NCBI RefSeq assembly: GCF_016735695.1
Contig: NZ_JAERQD010000040.1
Location: forward strand, 1-61,045
DNA: 61,045 nucleotides
Reading direction: 5' to 3'
Source of the DNA: Microvirga zambiensis WSM3693
GTDB taxonomy: Bacteria > Pseudomonadota > Alphaproteobacteria > Rhizobiales > Beijerinckiaceae
The position numbers and the translations under genes are program-made. The notes beneath the pieces are model-generated. The model did no database searches. It had not been told where the DNA came from and worked only from the letters and a program-made list of their open reading frames with translations. Numbering within the stretch: the first letter of the stretch is position 1; each line of letters starts with the position of its first letter. Below, in pieces: positions 60,639 to 61,045 of this stretch.

Positions 60639-60938
60639 GAGCGCTGTTCTCCCTTCGCTCCGGGCGGCGCAAGCCCTTCGGAGCCGACGTCGTTAGATAC
60701 GGTGCACGCATGCATTGCGTGCGATGACGCAACAGCGACTCATCGTGGCCGAGCGTCAGGAACCGCAATGTTGGCGATGCAACGGCACTCCGGCTTGCAT
60801 GTCAAGATTTGTCGTGCAACATGATATGTGCTTCACTTGATCGTACCACGGGAATGCCTACGATAGCGTGGCTTTATCCGGGATTCGGGCAGGCACCCCG
60901 CAGAGGGCCGAAGAACAGAAGATTTTGGAGGAAGATCC
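60639..60938. promoter_or_regulatory. Divergent control region with GCACGCA/TGCGTGC repeat
   Basis: A perfect inverted repeat GCACGCA-TGCAT-TGCGTGC (60704-60722) lies 66 bases before the Gfo/Idh start. GATGACGCAACA follows and TTGTCGTGCAACATGATATG (from 60811) is a second suggestive stretch. The ribosome-binding site GGAGGAAG (60927-60934) serves the ATPase gene. No gene is seen. Confidence 0.4.
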
Positions 60939-61045
60939 GTGGCCTCAGTTGAGATCCGCAACATTCGAAAGAACTTCGGAACCGTCCCGGTCATTCACGG
61001 CGTGTCGATCGAGATCCAGGACGGCGAGTTCGTGATCCTGGTCGG
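60939..61045 (+). CDS. ABC transporter ATP-binding protein, MalK/UgpC type (partial)
   Basis: Only the first 35 codons lie in the window. GTG start with the Shine-Dalgarno GGAGGAAG. The translation ASVEIRNIRKNFG...VIHGVSIEIQDGEF ends at ILVG, just as the Walker A loop begins. The MalK/UgpC-like start suggests a sugar importer ATPase, and it is the likely energy subunit for the permeases at 54817-56617 or for a further transporter to the right. Confidence 0.85.
   Translation, partial: MASVEIRNIRKNFGTVPVIHGVSIEIQDGEFVILV

Overview
The window looks like a chromosomal segment of a GC-rich alphaproteobacterium of the Rhizobiales/Hyphomicrobiales, with Methylobacteriaceae-type genera such as Microvirga as my best guess. 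The evidence is the conserved order rpsA-sppA-ihfB-(LapA-domain)-trpF-trpB-trpA-accD-folC / trxA-addA-addB-murU-tsaE, the ChvG/ChvI-HprK-EIIA-HPr block divergent from pckA, a DivL-type kinase beside ahcY, and several families of short palindromic intergenic repeats typical of this order. Genus-level placement is inference only.

Layout. 1-6300: an SOS-type promoter firing leftward off the window, a GNAT acetyltransferase, a small membrane protein, argG, a DsbA/HCCA-isomerase-like protein, and rpsA with a strongly structured leader. 6600-14610: rightward housekeeping genes (sppA, ihfB, LapA-domain protein, ornithine cyclodeaminase-like, trpFBA, accD, folC), punctuated by palindromic repeats. 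14700-32600: leftward genes: trxA, addA/addB double-strand-break repair, murU and a tsaE-AmgK-type fusion, divL with tyrosine in place of the phospho-accepting histidine, ahcY, then the regulatory PTS (HPr, EIIA, short HprK) in overlapping order with ChvG and ChvI. 33100-37150: pckA, a membrane protein whose start codon lies in the pckA terminator loop, a DMT exporter and an SDR.

37150-61045 is an accessory carbon-catabolism region for sugars and sugar acids. It holds an aldose epimerase, an IlvD/Edd dehydratase flanked by two copies of one repeat, a FadR-type GntR regulator, an orphan Bug-type binding protein, a DapA-family lyase, an FAD-linked 2-hydroxyacid dehydrogenase, a TetR regulator and a four-gene operon (enolase-superfamily, Gfo/Idh/MocA, DUF993, TIM-barrel isomerase). 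It continues with a malate/lactate-type dehydrogenase, a complete binding-protein plus two-permease sugar importer, three more Gfo/Idh/MocA enzymes, a SMP-30 lactonase and a uronate-dehydrogenase-like enzyme. The window ends inside an ABC ATPase gene. The parts suggest uptake and oxidation of uronates, aldonates or related sugars, feeding keto-deoxy acids into central metabolism; the exact substrates cannot be read from sequence.

The most interesting points are the TetR-controlled operon at 45726-50562 (no pathway I recognise), a putative TTGTATG-type operator family shared by the sugar-acid genes, the perfect CtrA box upstream of divL, the rpsA leader fold, and the LexA-box promoter at the left edge. 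I saw no rRNA, tRNA, CRISPR array, insertion sequence or phage gene.
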